From Andeanibacterium sp035497315 (GTDB lineage: Bacteria > Pseudomonadota > Alphaproteobacteria > Sphingomonadales > Sphingomonadaceae), in assembly GCA_035497315.1 (NCBI GenBank), contig DATJDU010000070.1:1-64000 (forward strand): DNA of 64,000 nt, read 5' to 3'. Every line of letters begins with the position of its first letter. The stretch's first letter is position 1. Below are positions 8,094 to 15,755 of this stretch, in pieces. The notes under the pieces were generated by a model. That model had not been told where the DNA came from. It saw only the letters and a list, made by a program, of their open reading frames with translations, and ran no database searches. A program made the position numbers and the translations under genes.

Positions 8094-8752
8094 CCGCTTC
8101 CTTTCAATGCGGCGATATTGGCCGCGTAGCGATCCGGCCCGCCCTTGAAAGTGGCCGATCCGGCCACCAGCACATCGGCCCCGGCATCGACGCACAGGCG
8201 CGCCGTCTCCTCATTCACGCCGCCATCGACTTCCAGATGGATATCGAGGCCCATCTGGTCGATCCGCTTGCGGATCGCCTCGATCTTCTTGAGCTGGCTG
8301 TGAATGAAGCTCTGCCCGCCGAAACCGGGATTGACGCTCATCACGAGGACAAGGTCGATATCCTCGATCAGGTAGTCCAGCATCTTGGCCGGAGTGCCGG
8401 GATTGAGCGAAATGCCCGCCTTCTTGCCCAGCGCCTTGATCGCCTGCACCGTGCGGTGGATATGCGGCCCGGCTTCGGGATGGACAGTGATGATATCCGC
8501 ACCGGCGGCGGCGAAATCCTCCAGCCAGTTATCGACCGGGGAAACCATCAGGTGAACATCGAAGGTCTTGGCCGTATGCGGGCGCAGCGCTTTCACCACG
8601 GCCGGGCCGATCGTGAGATTGGGCACATAATGCCCATCCATCACATCGATATGGATCCAGTCCGCCCCGGCCACATCGATTGCGCGCACTTCCTCGCCAA
8701 GCCGGGCGAAGTCGGCAGAAAGGATGGAAGGCGAGATCAGCGGAGCGCGCAT
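8090..8752 (-). CDS. rpe: Ribulose-phosphate 3-epimerase
   Basis: Interconverts D-ribulose 5-phosphate and D-xylulose 5-phosphate in the pentose phosphate pathway. The 220-residue TIM barrel shows the S-P-S-I-L-S-A-D start, the H-I-D-V-M-D-G metal ligand block (about 33-39), M-S-V-N-P-G-F-G-G-Q near 140 and the E-V-D-G-G-V catalytic Asp block near 175. It is the first gene of the operon and overlaps the heparinase-like gene by ATGA. The 232-base gap to the divergent DUF2141 gene should hold its promoter. Confidence 0.97.
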   Translation of the reverse strand: MRAPLISPSILSADFARLGEEVRAIDVAGADWIHIDVMDGHYVPNLTIGPAVVKALRPHTAKTFDVHLMVSPVDNWLEDFAAAGADIITVHPEAGPHIHRTVQAIKALGKKAGISLNPGTPAKMLDYLIEDIDLVLVMSVNPGFGGQSFIHSQLKKIEAIRKRIDQMGLDIHLEVDGGVNEETARLCVDAGADVLVAGSATFKGGPDRYAANIAALKGSG

Positions 8753-8984
8753 ATATATCCAACGGCCCTAAGCACCACCCCTTGGGGGGACAAGCGGCCT
8801 CTGCCTCATTTTCCACACACAATGTTGCTTTTTCGGCAGGGCGAATCAAATTGTCGACAGTCCGGTGCCTTTCAACGGCCTGATCGGGCAATTCAGAGGC
8901 GGTTAAAGGTCCAAAGGCCACATGCCGCCCCATAAGTAGGGTTCGCGCGACGAAACTCCGGCCCTTGCGGATCGGACTTACACC

Positions 8985-9512
8985 ATGAAGAGACCGGAAC
9001 CCGAGCAGACAGCCATGATCGACACCAACCATCTTCGCAGGGCCGCCGCAGTGCTTGCCCTGGCCGCCACTGCCGCCGCCGTGCCTGCCGCTGCCCCCGC
9101 TGCTGCGGAGACGCCCGGTGCCGATTGCGTGGGGCGCACCAAATACGCCACCTGGATCAATGTGGTTGCCGACGGCATCCGCAATAACGACGGCAAGCTG
9201 GTGGTCACCATCTATCCCGACGAACGCAGGCGTTTCCTTGCCTCCAAGGGCGAGCTGAATGTCGGCAAGGTGGACGCAAGGCAGGGCTCCACCCGCGCGA
9301 AAGTGTGCATTCCGGGCCCCGGCGTCTATGCCATTGCCGTCTATCACGATGAAGATGGCGGCGGGAAATTCGACCGTGGGCTGCTGCCCAAGGAAGGTTT
9401 CGGCTTTTCCAACAATCCTTCGACCATCGCCGGCCTGCCCGCCTTCAGCGCAGTGCGGCTCAACGTATCGAAATCGGGCCTGACAACGCATATCACGATG
9501 AAATACCCCTGA
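8985..9512 (+). CDS. DUF2141 domain-containing exported protein
   Basis: A 175-residue protein with a signal peptide (hydrophobic Ala/Leu stretch ending A-P-A-A-A-E near residue 42). The mature part is a DUF2141 beta-rich domain with the diagnostic G-V-Y-A-I-A-V-Y-H-D-E-D-G-G-G-K-F-D block followed by P-K-E-G-F-G-F-S-N-N. The Asp/Asn-rich loop resembles a calcium-binding loop, though this is not established for the family. An internal ATG at 9015 gives a more standard signal peptide length and may be the true start. A paralogue lies at 16406. Function unknown. Confidence 0.85.
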   Translation: MKRPEPEQTAMIDTNHLRRAAAVLALAATAAAVPAAAPAAAETPGADCVGRTKYATWINVVADGIRNNDGKLVVTIYPDERRRFLASKGELNVGKVDARQGSTRAKVCIPGPGVYAIAVYHDEDGGGKFDRGLLPKEGFGFSNNPSTIAGLPAFSAVRLNVSKSGLTTHITMKYP

Positions 9513-9649
9513 TTTCGCGGCCAGGCCCTCACCGTGATGCCCCACCTCCGCTCATCTCGAGCAGGCGGGGTAATTGGGGGTAGCGCAAGGAAAGCTGCTC
9601 CCGCACGCTCCGGCTGGCGGGAAGCCCGCCGGGGCGCTACACCTGCCGG

Positions 9650-10861
9650 ATGCTGACCGAATCCCTGCTCGCCGATGCCCGCGCGATCGCGGATCGTATC
9701 GTGACCTTGCGCCGGGCGATCCATGCCGAGCCCGAGCTTGGGCTCGATACGCCAAGGACGCTGGCCAAGGTCCGCACCGAACTGGCGGATCTGCCGCTGG
9801 AATGGCGCGAAGGCCCTTCCACCACCGGCGCCGTCGCTATTCTGAAAGGCGGGAAGCCGGGCCGCAGCGTGTTGCTGCGCGGCGATATGGACGCACTGCC
9901 CATGGGTGAGGAAACCGGCCTGCCCTTCGCCTCCACCATTGCCGGGCGGATGCATGCCTGCGGGCACGATACCCACACCGCCATGCTGGCCGGCGCAGCG
10001 CGTATCCTCGCCGCACGGCAGGCCGATCTGGCGGGCGAGGTGCGCTTCATGTTCCAGCCGGGCGAGGAAGGCTTCCACGGCGCGCGCTTCATGCTGGATG
10101 ACGGCCTGCTGGGCGGGACGGATGCCTATCCCCTGCCCGAAGCCGCCTTTGCCATGCATATCATGCCCAATGCCGCACATGGCGTGCTGGGCAGCCGCGA
10201 CGGGGCGCTGCTGGCCGCGGCCGACATGGTGGAGATCACCGTAACCGGGCGGGGCGGCCATGCCTCCATGCCGCATGACACGCGCGATCCGGTGCCGGTG
10301 GCCTGCGAGATCGTGGGCGCGCTGCAAACGCTCGTCACCCGCCGCTTCAACGCGGCCGAGGCCGTGGTGATCACCGTCACCCAGCTCGATGCGGGCAGCG
10401 CGCATAATATCATCCCGAACGAGGCGCGGCTGAAGGGCACGATCCGCACGCTCTCCCCCGAAAACCGGGCCCGGGTGCGCGAGGAAGTCTCGCAACTGGC
10501 GCAAGGCATTGCCACGGCCCACGGGATGCAGGCCAGTGCCGGCTTCGTGCAGGGCTTCCCGCCCACCATCAACGATCCGCGCGCGGTTGCGCTGGGCGAA
10601 AGGGTGGCGAAAGAACTGGGCGGCGAGAGCGGCTTCCTGCGGATGGAGCACCCGATCATGGGGGCGGAGGATTTCTCTTACGTGCTGCAGGCCATGCCCG
10701 GCGCGATGTTCTTCCTGGGCGTGGCGCATGAGGGGGACGACTGGAGCCAGTGCTGCGGCCTCCATTCCAGCCGCATGATGGTGGACGAAGCAGTCCTGCC
10801 ACGCGGCGCCGCCTTCCTGGCAGGCTGCGCCACGACGTTTCTGGAACAGGGCTGGAACTGA
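9650..10861 (+). CDS. M20 family metallo-amidohydrolase (amidohydrolase/aminoacylase type)
   Basis: A 403-residue zinc/manganese hydrolase of the M20D group, which includes IAA-amino acid hydrolases, hippurate hydrolases and N-acyl amino acid amidohydrolases. Visible are R-G-D-M-D-A-L-P, the metal-binding H-A-C-G-H-D-T-H-T-A block near 105, F-Q-P-G-E-E-G with the catalytic Glu near 135, and G-A-E-D-F-S-Y near 340. No signal peptide, so cytoplasmic. It stands alone, with the minus-strand tRNA-Arg downstream. The acyl and amino acid substrate cannot be read from sequence. Confidence 0.93.
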   Translation: MLTESLLADARAIADRIVTLRRAIHAEPELGLDTPRTLAKVRTELADLPLEWREGPSTTGAVAILKGGKPGRSVLLRGDMDALPMGEETGLPFASTIAGRMHACGHDTHTAMLAGAARILAARQADLAGEVRFMFQPGEEGFHGARFMLDDGLLGGTDAYPLPEAAFAMHIMPNAAHGVLGSRDGALLAAADMVEITVTGRGGHASMPHDTRDPVPVACEIVGALQTLVTRRFNAAEAVVITVTQLDAGSAHNIIPNEARLKGTIRTLSPENRARVREEVSQLAQGIATAHGMQASAGFVQGFPPTINDPRAVALGERVAKELGGESGFLRMEHPIMGAEDFSYVLQAMPGAMFFLGVAHEGDDWSQCCGLHSSRMMVDEAVLPRGAAFLAGCATTFLEQGWN

Positions 10862-10978
10862 TCCGGGGCGCGAAGGCGATGCCGATTCCCCGGCGCCCGG
10901 CCCCCGCATGATCCAGGCGCTCTCACTGAAGGGCCGCCATCGGACCATCGGCGGCAGAAGCGCGAAATGGGGGAAAGC

Positions 10979-11055
10979 TGGTGCACCCGACAGGATTCGA
11001 ACCTGTGACCCCTGCCTTCGGAGGGCAGTACTCTATCCAGCTGAGCTACGAGTGC
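10979..11055 (-). tRNA. tRNA-Arg, anticodon CCG
   Basis: The minus strand folds into a full cloverleaf of 77 bases. The acceptor stem GCACTCG pairs with CGGGTGC (one G-T), the D arm contains AGCTCAGCTGGATAGAG, the anticodon stem CTGCC/GGCAG encloses loop CTCCGAA with anticodon CCG, and the T arm has GGTTCGAATCC. CCA is encoded at the 3' end. It reads the CGG codon, common in this high-GC genome. There is no sign of an integrated element at its 3' end. Confidence 0.97.
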
Positions 11056-11150
11056 GTGGTGCGCCGCCTAGCAAGCTTGCCCGCCCGCGCCAAGGCAAAA
11101 GCGATGCGCCTGCCAAAGGCGCACCGCTCCCGCGCGGGGCGGGGCAGCCT

Positions 11151-11573
11151 TTACTTCTGAGTCGTGCCGCGTTCGCCGAACTGGTTGAGCTTGGTGCCGT
11201 CGGCCTTGGTAACGGTGACGTTGAAGCCGCCCCGGCGCTTGTCGCGCAGCGGGTAATAGGTGAGATTGACTTTCTCACCGGGCTTCAGCGAATTGCGTGC
11301 CCAGCCGTAGCGCTGCAGATGGTTCGGGCTCATGCCCTCCAGCGCCCAGACATGCTCCTGCCCGTCCTTTTCCTTCACCTTCACGTAAAGGAAAGTGTGC
11401 GGATTGGTCCATTCCCAGCGATCCACCACCGCATTGGGCATCGGCTTTTCCTTGCCCCATTCGAACATCGCGGTGGAATGGTGGGCCGCCAGCGGCGCCC
11501 CCACGGCAAGAATGGCACCTGCTGCAAGCGCGGCACCGATCATGGTTTTGCGGCGTGAAATCTTCCCAGGCAT
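11151..11573 (-). CDS. Exported DUF6152-type small protein
   Basis: A 140-residue protein with a twin-arginine-like N terminus (S-R-R-K-T then a hydrophobic stretch, about residues 5-28) ending at A-A-H-H, which would leave His-His near the mature N terminus. The rest is a small beta-domain with E-W-T-N-P-H-T-F-L-Y-V. I match it to the DUF6152 family with moderate confidence. A good Shine-Dalgarno (CGGAGAG) precedes ATG 11573, which settles the start over an upstream in-frame ATG. It is divergent from the exported protein at 11734, and the two probably share control. Function unknown. Confidence 0.75.
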   Translation of the reverse strand: MPGKISRRKTMIGAALAAGAILAVGAPLAAHHSTAMFEWGKEKPMPNAVVDRWEWTNPHTFLYVKVKEKDGQEHVWALEGMSPNHLQRYGWARNSLKPGEKVNLTYYPLRDKRRGGFNVTVTKADGTKLNQFGERGTTQK

Positions 11574-11733
11574 ATTACTCTCCGTGCACGATCCGCTTGG
11601 AACTGCGGATGCTGCTTTTGCTTTCATCTGCCAATCCTACATGACTTTATCAACCCGCTGCTTGACTTGGAGCAAATTCTCGCCACACGAGAGCAAGAAA
11701 ACGGCACAAGAATAACCCGTTTCGGAGAGTGAA
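11574..11733. promoter_or_regulatory. Divergent promoter region of two exported-protein genes
   Basis: 160 bases separating two outward-facing genes. On the plus strand a TTGACT hexamer at about 11663 could be a -35 box for the 11734 gene; the -10 region is not clear. The gap is richer in A and T than its surroundings, as expected for a promoter region. Confidence 0.4.
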
Positions 11734-12528
11734 ATGAAGGGCCTACCCCGCTTTGCAAGCATGCTTGCCTGCGCCTCCGCGCTGGCGCTCGCCGCCCCCG
11801 CCATAGCGGCCGGTGAAACCACCCCCCGGGCAACCGCCTATCAGGAAGCGACCAAACTGCCTGACTGGACGGGCATCTGGTATCCCGACTGGGGCGCCCT
11901 GTTCGGCGGGCGTGCGGCGGCGAAACCCCAGCTCACGCCCACGGCGCAGGCCGCCTATGACAAATATCTGGCCGACACCAAGGAGAACGGGCCGAATCAA
12001 TATGCCCAGGCCCATTGCCTGCCGCCGGGCCTGCCGGGCCTGATGCAGCAGCCCTATCCGATCGAAATCCTCTATTCGCCCGGCCGGGTGACGATCCTGA
12101 CCGAAGCCTATGCCCAGGCGCGCCGCGTCTATACCGATGGCCGCAAGCTGCCCGAAGATCCGGACCTGTTCTTCAACGGCAATTCCATCGGCCATTGGGA
12201 AGGCGATACGCTGGTGATCGAGAGCACCGGCTTCAACCTTTCCACCCTGATCGCCCCCGGCATCCATCACAGCGAGAAGATGCGGGTGGACGAGAAGATC
12301 TGGATGGAAAAGCCCGGCCAGCTGATCGACGAGATGACGATCACCGATCCCGAGGTACTGACCGCACCCTTCGTCACCCGCGTGGCCTACAAGCTCGATA
12401 ATTCCTTCCCGATTCGCGAATATGTCTGTTCGGAAAATAACCATCTGACCAGCGGCGAGAACGGAGCGAATATCGATCTCGGCCTCGAAAGCGACGAGAC
12501 GGTGGACGACGATCCCTTTGCAAACTAA
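11734..12528 (+). CDS. Exported protein of unknown function
   Basis: A 264-residue protein with a clear signal peptide (K-G-L-P-R-F then a hydrophobic segment, cleavage likely after A-I-A-A near residue 25). The mature part opens with L-P-D-W-T-G-I-W-Y-P-D-W-G, a W-x-G-x-W motif common in a large group of unannotated periplasmic proteins of sphingomonads, and later has G-H-W-E-G-D-T-L-V-I-E-S-T-G-F-N, typical of the same group. Two cysteines remain in the mature part. The Shine-Dalgarno CGGAGAG precedes the ATG. Its neighbour on the other strand is also exported, so the pair may act together; I cannot assign a function. Confidence 0.8.
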   Translation: MKGLPRFASMLACASALALAAPAIAAGETTPRATAYQEATKLPDWTGIWYPDWGALFGGRAAAKPQLTPTAQAAYDKYLADTKENGPNQYAQAHCLPPGLPGLMQQPYPIEILYSPGRVTILTEAYAQARRVYTDGRKLPEDPDLFFNGNSIGHWEGDTLVIESTGFNLSTLIAPGIHHSEKMRVDEKIWMEKPGQLIDEMTITDPEVLTAPFVTRVAYKLDNSFPIREYVCSENNHLTSGENGANIDLGLESDETVDDDPFAN

Positions 12529-12630
12529 GGCTTTTTGCAGGCCAGATATCGAACGGGCCAATTGAGTGACGCGGCATTGCTTGCCGCGTCACTAACCATT
12601 TCTCAAACTTCTGGGCCCTATGCCTGCGGC

Positions 12631-13038
12631 ATGAACGCGGTCCCACCCAGCATGATTCCCCACGGCGATTCGCTGCCGGGAACTTCCTTCTTCGCCGAAG
12701 CCCTGTTCGGCGCGACCGCCGCCAAATGGGCGGCTCTGCAGGATGCCGCCAGCGTGGTGGCCACTCTGGCCGGTGTCAGTCCTGAGCCGCTCTCATCCGA
12801 GATTCTAGCCTTTCCCGAGACGATTCGCCACGCGGGCACCTGGCGCCGCGAACTGGCGGAAAAGGGAATCGACGATCTCGCCGCGATTCTCGAGCCCGGC
12901 ATCACTGCCCTGCTGGCCGTCAATGCGCGCGGCGGGGATACGCTGGCCCCGGCGCTGGCCCTGTGGCACGAATTCACCGAAGCGCGCACCGCCCTGCTGG
13001 CGCTGGCCCCGCGCGAAATGACCCGGCGCACTGCCTGA
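12631..13038 (+). CDS. Conserved hypothetical protein
   Basis: A 135-residue soluble, mostly helical protein. The frame opens earlier, but the segment before Met at 12631 does not look coding and M-N-A-V-P-P-S-M is the natural start. Nothing in it matches a family I know: Ala/Leu-rich helices, a central P-E-T-I-R-H-A-G-T-W-R-R-E-L, no cysteines, no signal peptide and no membrane segment. It lies just ahead of mmcB on the same strand but with its own LexA-boxed gap between, so it is probably a separate unit. Confidence 0.6.
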   Translation: MNAVPPSMIPHGDSLPGTSFFAEALFGATAAKWAALQDAASVVATLAGVSPEPLSSEILAFPETIRHAGTWRRELAEKGIDDLAAILEPGITALLAVNARGGDTLAPALALWHEFTEARTALLALAPREMTRRTA

Positions 13039-13082
13039 GCCATCCGGGCCGAACCAGCGGGCGATGAAAGTCGATTGACCAG

Positions 13083-13097
13083 GTTCCCGCTATGTTC
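13083..13097 (+). promoter_or_regulatory. LexA operator (SOS box) of mmcB
   Basis: GTTC at 13083-13086 and GTTC at 13094-13097 are separated by exactly seven bases, the direct-repeat LexA box of alphaproteobacteria (GTTC-N7-GTTC). It ends 12 bases before the mmcB ATG at 13110 and overlaps a competing in-frame ATG at 13092, which argues that 13110 is the real start. Confidence 0.85.
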
Positions 13098-13109
13098 CAT
13101 TCCCGGAAC

Positions 13110-13610
13110 ATGGCCGATTCTCCCGCGATACCAACAGCCGAACAGGAAGCTGCCGAACGCCATGCACAGGCGGTGGCGCGCGGGATTGCGCGGCTGTTTG
13201 CCCGCAACGACATCTGGTGCCTGGCCGAAATGCCGCTGCGCAACGGGCGGCGGGCCGATCTGATGGGGATCGATCCCAAGGGCCAGATCGTGATCGTGGA
13301 GATCAAGGTCAGCCGGGCCGATCTGCTGGGCGATGCCAAATGGCCCGATTATCTCGACTTTTGCGACCGTTTCTTCTGGGGCCTGCCACCCGAGCTGGAT
13401 CGCGCACCGCTGGAGACGGAAAGCTTCCTGCCCGGCACTTGCGGGGTGATCGTGGCCGATGGCTATGATGCCGAAATCCTGCGCCCCGCCCCGCTTCAGC
13501 CCCTCGCTGCCGCCCGCCGCAAGGTGGAAGTGGAGCGCCTCGCCCGCGCCGCCCTGCGGCGGCAGGTGGCTTTGCTCGACCCCAAATTGAGCGCCTTCGG
13601 GCGGGAATGA
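13110..13610 (+). CDS. mmcB: MmcB family DNA repair protein
   Basis: A 166-residue protein of the DUF1052/MmcB family. The core reads as a PD-(D/E)xK nuclease fold: R-R-A-D-L-M-G-I-D, then I-V-I-V-E-I-K-V-S-R-A-D-L-L-G-D, with D, E and K in the expected D...ExK order (about residues 50-77), followed by W-P-D-Y-L-D-F-C-D. In Caulobacter the homologue is SOS-induced and contributes to mitomycin C resistance, and an exact LexA box lies directly upstream here. It likely acts in the cytoplasm on damaged DNA. The DNA substrate is not established. Confidence 0.9.
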   Translation: MADSPAIPTAEQEAAERHAQAVARGIARLFARNDIWCLAEMPLRNGRRADLMGIDPKGQIVIVEIKVSRADLLGDAKWPDYLDFCDRFFWGLPPELDRAPLETESFLPGTCGVIVADGYDAEILRPAPLQPLAAARRKVEVERLARAALRRQVALLDPKLSAFGRE

Positions 13611-13874
13611 AGCCGGCCCGCTCCGGCGGCAGACGCAATTTCCTTGCTTTTCGCAGCAATGCTCTTTAGGTGCAGCGCAGCAATCGGCGAGCGGGCTACT
13701 CCCCGCCGCGGTTCCGGCAGCGTGAGGACGCACGGGCATTCCCCGGTGTTCCGCCCGAACTTTCGATCGTTCACATCGCAAGCCAGCTGCCTTTTTCACG
13801 CAAGGTTCGCCAGAAACGAACCCGGGCCTGTGGACGGGCGCATTGCGCCTGCCCCGCCCCAATGAAAGAATTCC
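13611..13874 (+). promoter_or_regulatory. Long leader region of the RNA helicase gene
   Basis: 264 bases between mmcB and the helicase. I see no convincing gene or terminator. Long untranslated leaders are common ahead of DEAD-box helicase genes, which are often cold-regulated, but I cannot point to a specific element. No clear promoter boxes were found. Confidence 0.3.
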
Positions 13875-15575
13875 ATGTCCTATTTTTCCGAGCTCGGCCT
13901 TGCCGAGCCTATCCTGCGCGCTCTGAGCACGAAGGGTTATTCCGATCCCACCCCGATCCAGCGCCAGGCCATTCCCGCGCTGCTGGAAGGGCGCGATCTG
14001 CTGGGCATCGCCCAGACCGGCACCGGCAAGACTGCCGCCTTCTCGCTCCCTTCGCTGCATCGCCTGGCTGAAAATCCGGTGGGTCGCTTCAATGCCGGCT
14101 GCCGCATGCTGGTGCTTTCGCCGACCCGCGAACTCGCCGCGCAGATTGCCGACAATATCAAACAATATGCCCGCTTCCTGGACCTTTCCGTCCAATGCGT
14201 GTTCGGCGGCGTGCCCGTGGGCAAGCAGTCGCGCGCTCTGGCCCGTGGCTGCGACATTCTGGTCGCTACGCCGGGCCGCCTGCTCGACCTGATCGACCAG
14301 CGCGCGCTGACGCTGCGCCATGTCGAAATCTTCGTGCTCGACGAAGCGGACCAGATGATGGACCTCGGCTTCATCAAGCCACTGGCCCGCGTTTCGGCCC
14401 TGCTGCCCGAAAATCGTCAGAGCCTGTTCTTCTCCGCCACCATGCCCAAGGCGATTGCCGAACTGGGCAAGCGCTTCATCAAGAACCCGGTGCGCGTGGA
14501 AGTGACCCCGCAGGCCAGCACTGCGGAGCGCGTGGTGCAATATTCCACTTTCGTGGACCAGAAGGAAAAGCAGGCCCTGCTGACCCTGCGCCTGCGCGAA
14601 GCCCTGACCGATCAGAGCCTCGATCGCGCGCTGGTCTTCACTCGCACCAAGCATGGGGCGGATCGTGTGGTGCGCCATCTGGCCGCTGCCGGGATCGATT
14701 GCGCTGCCATCCACGGCAACAAGAGCCAGGCCCAGCGCATCCGCGCACTGGACGCCTTCCGTCGTGGCCAGGTCAAGGTGCTGGTGGCAACCGACATCGC
14801 CGCGCGCGGGATCGACGTTTCGGGCGTGAGCCATGTGTTCAATTTCGAAATGCCCAATGTGGCGGAACAATATGTCCACCGCATCGGCCGCACGGCGCGC
14901 GCCGGGGCCGACGGCCTTGCCCTCAGCTTTGTCGCGCCGGACGAAAAGCCCTATCTGCGCGATATCGAGAAGCTCACCGGCGTGAAGCTTACTCCGATGC
15001 CGCTGCCCGAGAATTTCCGCACCGAACTGGCTCGCCTCCCGCTCCCGCCCCGCAAGACGGCGGAAGAGGAACGCGAAGAAGCCCGCGGCGGACGTGGTGG
15101 TGCCCGTGGCGGCGCGCGGGGTGGCGATGGTCGCAACCAGCGCGACGGCCGTGGCCCGCGCCGGAACGATTCGCGCGGTGAAGGCCGTGGCGGCGAAGGT
15201 CGTGGTGAAGGTCGTGGTGAAGGTCGTGGCGGTGAAAATCGCGGCGGCGGTAACGGTGGGCAGCGCCGCGAGGCGGGCGAACGGCAGGAAGCCGCGCGCA
15301 AGTTCATCAAGCCGCGCAACCCCTGGCCCAATTCGGACGAAGCCCGCGCGGCCAAGCCCGCACGCCCCGGTGGCAGTGGCGGCCAGCGTCAGGACGGCCA
15401 GCGTCAGGGCGAACGCCGCCAGGGCGAGCATCGTTCGGGCGAACAGCGCCAGAGCAGCCCCCATGCACGCGGTCCTCGCCCCGAAGGCGCGGGCAACCCC
15501 CGTCGTGCCGAAGGCTCCGGCAATCCGCGCCGCACCGAAGGCGGCCAACGCCCCCAGCGCCGCGCACCGCGCTAA
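13875..15575 (+). CDS. rhlE: DEAD-box ATP-dependent RNA helicase, RhlE type
   Basis: A 566-residue RNA helicase. The Q motif (P-T-P-I-Q), motif I A-Q-T-G-T-G-K-T at 46-53, P-T-R-E-L-A, D-E-A-D at 156-159, S-A-T and, in the second RecA domain, A-R-G-I-D and H-R-I-G-R-T-A-R-A-G are all present, as in RhlE proteins that remodel ribosome-assembly or mRNA structures. From about residue 393 to the end is a long disordered Arg/Gly-rich tail with repeated G-E-G-R units (three exact-length 12-base DNA repeats at 15192-15227) and later Q-R-Q-G-E-R-type units. Such tails bind RNA and drive condensate formation. The repeats could vary in number between strains. Confidence 0.95.
   Translation: MSYFSELGLAEPILRALSTKGYSDPTPIQRQAIPALLEGRDLLGIAQTGTGKTAAFSLPSLHRLAENPVGRFNAGCRMLVLSPTRELAAQIADNIKQYARFLDLSVQCVFGGVPVGKQSRALARGCDILVATPGRLLDLIDQRALTLRHVEIFVLDEADQMMDLGFIKPLARVSALLPENRQSLFFSATMPKAIAELGKRFIKNPVRVEVTPQASTAERVVQYSTFVDQKEKQALLTLRLREALTDQSLDRALVFTRTKHGADRVVRHLAAAGIDCAAIHGNKSQAQRIRALDAFRRGQVKVLVATDIAARGIDVSGVSHVFNFEMPNVAEQYVHRIGRTARAGADGLALSFVAPDEKPYLRDIEKLTGVKLTPMPLPENFRTELARLPLPPRKTAEEEREEARGGRGGARGGARGGDGRNQRDGRGPRRNDSRGEGRGGEGRGEGRGEGRGGENRGGGNGGQRREAGERQEAARKFIKPRNPWPNSDEARAAKPARPGGSGGQRQDGQRQGERRQGEHRSGEQRQSSPHARGPRPEGAGNPRRAEGSGNPRRTEGGQRPQRRAPR
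15192..15227 (+). repeat. 12-base tandem repeat coding G-E-G-R
   Basis: Three consecutive 12-base units of the form GGYGAAGGTCGT, in frame inside the helicase C-terminal tail, each coding Gly-Glu-Gly-Arg. The first unit has C at the third position and the others T. A length change by whole units would keep the frame. Confidence 0.85.
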
Positions 15576-15584
15576 GGGCTGAAA

Positions 15585-15640
15585 CGATCAGGCGGGCTGT
15601 CCTACACGCCATGCAGGTGGTAGGGAGCCCGCCATGATCG
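15585..15640. terminator. Long hairpin after the helicase gene
   Basis: Starting 10 bases after the helicase stop, CGATCA, GGCGGGCT and CCTAC pair in order with GTAGG, AGCCCGCC and TGATCG, giving 19 base pairs interrupted by two short bulges. There is no U-tract on either strand, so it is either a Rho-assisted end, a 3'-end stabiliser, or a binding element. Confidence 0.6.
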
Positions 15641-15686
15641 AACTTCCCCCCCAGGCTGAAGAGGCCATCCGGCATCGGGCCGGCCG

Positions 15687-15729
15687 GGGGCGAAATTTTG
15701 CCCCGATAGACAGTGTAACATCTGTAACA
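15687..15729. promoter_or_regulatory. Palindrome and TGTAACA direct repeat upstream of the fatty acid hydroxylase gene
   Basis: GGGGC and GCCCC flank an 8-base AT-rich centre at 15687-15704. Ten bases further on, TGTAACA occurs twice as a direct repeat at 15714-15720 and 15723-15729. These lie 27 to 69 bases before ATG 15756 and look like operator material. I do not recognise the regulator. Confidence 0.4.
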
Positions 15730-15755
15730 GGGGCGCTGGCGCACAGGCACCAGCC

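Noticed and set aside
10979..11055. Integrated element at tRNA-Arg
   Set aside because: No integrase, no direct repeat of the tRNA 3' end, and both flanks are ordinary chromosomal genes.
12618..15548. 976-codon open frame on the minus strand opposite mmcB and the RNA helicase
   Set aside because: Its translation is Ala/Thr-rich and low in complexity, it mirrors the high-GC third positions of rhlE and other genes, and the plus-strand genes have complete family motifs.
13875..15575. CRISPR-like repeats in the 15.1-15.5 kb region
   Set aside because: The short repeats are in-frame 12-base units inside the helicase coding sequence, with no spacers of constant length.
15711..15729. PpsR/CrtJ-type TGT-N12-ACA site before the fatty acid hydroxylase
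   Set aside because: The spacing is N10, not N12, and the block is better described as a direct repeat of TGTAACA. No photosynthesis gene is near.
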